Positions 55,521 through 56,522 of a DNA stretch of 56,522 nt are shown in pieces; the first letter of the stretch is position 1; each line of letters begins with the position of its first letter. Under the pieces are notes generated by a model, which worked only from the letters and a program-made list of their open reading frames with translations, was not told the origin of the DNA and made no database searches. The position numbers and the translations under genes were made by a program. The stretch is from Prevotella sp. (GTDB lineage Bacteria; Bacteroidota; Bacteroidia; Bacteroidales; Bacteroidaceae): positions 1-56,522 of the forward strand of contig JAGCZA010000042.1 in NCBI GenBank assembly GCA_017960525.1, written 5' to 3'.

Positions 55521-56522
55521 ATGAACGACAACAAAGTGATGAACCGCGCAGCCGACAATATCCGAATCCTGGCTGCAGCAATGGTAGAAAAAGCAAAGAG
55601 TGGACACCCCGGCGGAGCAATGGGTGGTGCCGATTTCATCAACACGCTTTATAGCGAATTCCTGGTTTACGACCCTGAGAATCCCGCATGGGAGGGCCGC
55701 GACCGCTTCTTCCTCGACCCCGGCCACATGGCTCCGATGCTCTACAGCCAACTCTGCCTCATCGGCAAGTATGGTCTGGAAGACCTGAAGAACCTGCGCC
55801 AGTGGGGCTCGGTGACGCCTGGTCACCCTGAGCGCGAGATTGAGCGCGGCATCGAGAACACCAGCGGCCCGCTTGGCCAGGGCCACACCTTCGCCGTAGG
55901 TGCCGCCATCGCCGCCAAGTTCCTGAAGGCCCGCCTGGGCAATGTGATGAACCAGACCATCTACGCTTACATTAGCGACGGTGGCGTGCAGGAGGAGATT
56001 TCGCAGGGCGCTGGCCGTATCGCCGGTAACCTGGGTCTCGACAATCTCATCATGTTCTACGACGCCAACGACATCCAACTCTCCACACGCACCGAGGTGG
56101 TGACCTGCGAGGACACCGCTAAGAAGTACGAGGCTTGGGGCTGGTACGTGCAGAAGATTGACGGCAACGACGTGGACCAGATTCGCGAGGCCATCAAGAA
56201 GGCACAGGCTGAGAAGGAGCGTCCGTCGCTTATCATCGGCCATTGCATCATGGGTAAGGGTGCCCGCAAGGCCGACGGTTCGTCGTATGAGAGCAACTGC
56301 GCCACACACGGTGCACCCCTCGGCGGCGACAACTTCGTGCAGACGATGAAGAACCTGGGTGCCGATCCCGAGAATCCGTTCCAGATTTTCCCAGAGGTTC
56401 AGGAACTGTACGCAAAGCGTGCCAAGGAGTTGCGTAAGAATTGCGACGAGCGCTACGCCGAGAAAGCTGAGTGGGCCAAGGGTCATCCCGTGCAGGCCAA
56501 GCAGTTGGAGGAGTGGTTCAGC
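55521..56522 (+). CDS. tkt: Transketolase (5' part, runs off the window)
   Basis: Thiamine-diphosphate enzyme that moves two-carbon units between sugar phosphates in the pentose phosphate pathway. The 334 codons present give the N-terminal TPP-binding half: K-S-G-H-P-G-G-A-M-G, D-P-G-H-M, G-P-L-G-Q-G, the diphosphate motif S-D-G-G-V-Q-E-E and F-Y-D-A-N-D-I-Q-L-S. The frame is open to the last base, so the gene continues beyond 56522. The ATG at 55521 follows a -7 element. It starts 193 bases after rpsP, separated by a terminator. Confidence 0.96.
   Translation, partial: MNDNKVMNRAADNIRILAAAMVEKAKSGHPGGAMGGADFINTLYSEFLVYDPENPAWEGRDRFFLDPGHMAPMLYSQLCLIGKYGLEDLKNLRQWGSVTPGHPEREIERGIENTSGPLGQGHTFAVGAAIAAKFLKARLGNVMNQTIYAYISDGGVQEEISQGAGRIAGNLGLDNLIMFYDANDIQLSTRTEVVTCEDTAKKYEAWGWYVQKIDGNDVDQIREAIKKAQAEKERPSLIIGHCIMGKGARKADGSSYESNCATHGAPLGGDNFVQTMKNLGADPENPFQIFPEVQELYAKRAKELRKNCDERYAEKAEWAKGHPVQAKQLEEWFS

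Noticed and set aside
55515-56486. 323-codon minus frame at the right edge
   Set aside because: Antisense to transketolase, whose motifs are clear on the plus strand.

Overview
The window looks like a chromosomal segment of a Bacteroidales bacterium of the Prevotella / Segatella / Xylanibacter type, from gut or rumen. The evidence is: promoters of the Bacteroidetes form (TTTG or TTG, 19-21 bases, TAnnTTTG) in front of many genes; almost no Shine-Dalgarno sites; secreted enzymes ending in a short 'x-L-x-G-x-x-V ... G-I-Y ... G-K-K-V-I-x-K' tail; BspA-type leucine-rich repeats; a DUF6057 membrane protein; RNase Y next to ZapA; and an Ala/Lys-rich extension on ribosomal protein S16. No rRNA, CRISPR array or prophage was seen.

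Left part (1-12.9 kb, nearly all minus strand). The window opens inside an IS4-type insertion sequence, 150 bp from a tRNA-Ser(GGA). A housekeeping run follows: C11 lipoprotein peptidase, cdd, rny, zapA with a coiled-coil partner, a conserved unknown gene, panB, a three-gene unit (membrane protein, glycosyltransferase, GNAT acetyltransferase) and an ammonium transporter. After a decayed small gene comes a secreted-protein operon (cohesin-like plus dockerin, cohesin-like, 53-aa Gly-rich peptide) that ends in a strong terminator. This operon is preceded by about 300 bases of what looks like a structured RNA with its own promoter.

Middle (13-30.6 kb). A small regulator-like gene converges on a transmembrane Ser/Thr kinase with an outer leucine-rich domain. 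A PIN toxin/antitoxin pair lies between two imperfect 36-bp direct repeats. About 500 bases of non-coding DNA with hairpins follow, then recR, an ABC-F ATPase, guaA, a lipoprotein alpha-amylase, a Dna2-like nuclease-helicase and a large CotH-kinase / lamin-tail protein with 22-bp tandem repeats upstream.

Right part (31-56.5 kb, mostly plus strand). Genes 31077-46256 form a tight xylan-degrading cluster: type B carboxylesterase, GH8 exo-oligoxylanase, CE1-like esterase, GH2 beta-galactosidase-like enzyme, GH10-CBM6 xylanase, CE6-like acetylxylan esterase and a second GH10 with an autotransporter-type beta-helix front half, then a translationally coupled DUF6057 membrane protein. The enzymes together could cut the xylan backbone, remove acetyl and feruloyl groups, and trim oligosaccharides. 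No SusC/SusD pair or regulator is inside the window. Housekeeping genes follow (upp, an FMN-binding protein, a BASS-type transporter, a DUF4332 protein), then a recent tandem duplication of FISUMP/dockerin-like secreted proteins whose promoters overlap a terminator hairpin, rhaM, a glycosyltransferase, rpsP and the start of tkt, which runs off the end.
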